A stretch of DNA of 5,297 bases from an uncultured Campylobacter sp. (GTDB lineage Bacteria; Campylobacterota; Campylobacteria; Campylobacterales; Campylobacteraceae). Made by a program: the position numbers and the translations under genes. Shown here in pieces: positions 5,296 through 5,297 of the stretch (within the stretch, counting starts at the first letter, position 1; each line of letters begins with the position of its first letter). The stretch lies in NCBI GenBank assembly GCA_937896205.1, contig CALBNA010000310.1, positions 1 through 5,297 on the forward strand, read 5' to 3'. Under the pieces are notes generated by a model, which was given only the letters and a program-made list of their open reading frames with translations, searched no databases and was not told the origin of the DNA.

Positions 5296-5297
5296 GG

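Overview
The window looks like Campylobacter chromosome, most likely from the moderately GC-rich oral/gut group (C. showae, C. rectus, C. gracilis or C. curvus type). The reasons are a CiaB-type protein, AAATTT-rich intergenic DNA, strong A-rich Shine-Dalgarno sites (AAGGAG), and -10 hexamers without a recognisable -35. Species assignment is inference; no RNA gene, IS element or CRISPR array is visible.

Layout. Positions 1-645 (minus) hold the N-terminal 215 residues of a TDT/SLAC1-type anion permease whose 3' end lies outside the window. A 167-bp divergent intergenic region (646-812) separates it from a Crp/Fnr-type regulator gene (813-1448, plus). This region carries a perfect 14-bp palindrome just upstream of a consensus TATAAT, and a tandem 11-bp repeat. 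After 65 bp comes a Tat-signal sulfide:quinone oxidoreductase gene of the KCxGA / CPLxT type (1514-2860). Two tiny DUF2892/YgaP-like membrane protein genes follow. The first (2871-3083) starts 10 bp after the SQR stop. The second (3077-3250, 57 codons) overlaps the first by 7 bp. A strong intrinsic terminator (3269-3315) closes the unit. The rest of the 3251-3465 gap holds a probable promoter, and ciaB (3466-5295, GTG start) fills the remainder.

How the genes may work together. The central block reads as a sulfide-handling module. A cysteine-rich Crp/Fnr regulator (C83-x2-C86-x2-C89) could sense redox state or sulfane sulfur and control SQR, which would oxidise sulfide in the periplasm and feed electrons to menaquinone. 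The two small DUF2892 proteins, each with a GxCP motif, may handle or move the sulfur product. The divergent TDT permease may export an anion such as sulfite. Family assignments are well supported by sequence; the joint function is inference. ciaB appears to be a separate unit downstream of the terminator. Its product, known as a Campylobacter invasion antigen, also carries a full HExxH...E zinc-peptidase signature.
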